Source: Aliarcobacter sp. (GTDB lineage Bacteria; Campylobacterota; Campylobacteria; Campylobacterales; Arcobacteraceae). Taken from it: a stretch of DNA of 6,781 nucleotides. The position numbers and the translations under genes are program-made. The notes below the pieces were generated by a model. That model ran no database searches. It was not told the origin of the DNA and was given only the letters and a program-made list of their open reading frames with translations. Shown here in pieces: positions 6,760 to 6,781 of this stretch. Position 1 is the stretch's first letter, and each line of letters begins with the position of its first letter. The DNA lies in the NCBI GenBank assembly GCA_017996075.1, contig JAGOHQ010000040.1, positions 1-6,781 of the forward strand, in the 5' to 3' direction.

Positions 6760-6781
6760 GAAAAATAAAAAGTAATGTATC

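Noticed and set aside
6699..6761. 20-codon frame (begins MDKNKFYEAC) between the right inverted-repeat arms
   Set aside because: Its start and stop codons lie in or at the edge of the two repeat arms and no ribosome-binding site precedes it, so the frame is probably a by-product of the repeat. It could be the remnant of an interrupted host gene start, but nothing shows this.
6694..6763. Rho-independent terminator for the operon
   Set aside because: The stem is A/T-rich, the loop is 28 nt and only four T residues follow the arm; sharing of its motif with the left margin points to a recombination site instead.

Overview
The window is very AT-rich (roughly a quarter G+C in the stretches I counted by hand) and almost entirely coding. 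Five genes run head to tail on the + strand, and no rRNA, tRNA, CRISPR array or metabolic gene is visible. The composition, the Lys/Asn/Ile-rich proteins and TAA at all five stop codons would suit a low-GC Gram-negative such as an Arcobacter-type Campylobacterota. That is an impression from composition, not from a marker gene.

Layout: (1) 61-1149 encodes a YhcG/DUF1016-type protein with a C-terminal PD-(D/E)XK nuclease domain. (2) 1160-2482 encodes a 440-aa tyrosine recombinase with a complete catalytic set. (3) 2475-4319 encodes a 614-aa tyrosine-recombinase-like protein that has lost the first catalytic Arg and both His positions but keeps the second Arg and the Tyr. It ends in a Cys cluster. 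(4) 4321-6276 encodes a 651-aa tyrosine recombinase with a complete catalytic set and its own Cys-rich tail. (5) 6282-6674 encodes a 130-aa basic, coiled-coil protein resembling the small TnpC-type accessory proteins of Tn554-like elements. Gene junctions are 10 nt, an 8-nt overlap, 1 nt and 5 nt, so the five genes look like one operon.

The most informative non-coding signal is a motif, TATGGACANNAAT. I find it three times, all in the terminal non-coding margins: once at the left edge (50-62, + strand), and twice at the right edge as an inverted pair (6698-6710 on +, 6747-6759 on -). The right pair lies inside 19-nt imperfect inverted-repeat arms. These copies are natural candidates for recombinase binding sites or ends of the element. 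If so, the nuclease gene lies inside the element as cargo or as a fifth functional component.

Interpretation: this is a compact mobile element, or the integration module of one end of a larger island. It is built on the known theme of several tyrosine recombinases plus a small coiled-coil protein (Tn554 TnpABC; the gamma-mobile-trio elements are another multi-protein recombinase theme). Two features make it unusual: a degenerate recombinase between two intact ones, and a PD-(D/E)XK nuclease fused into the operon.
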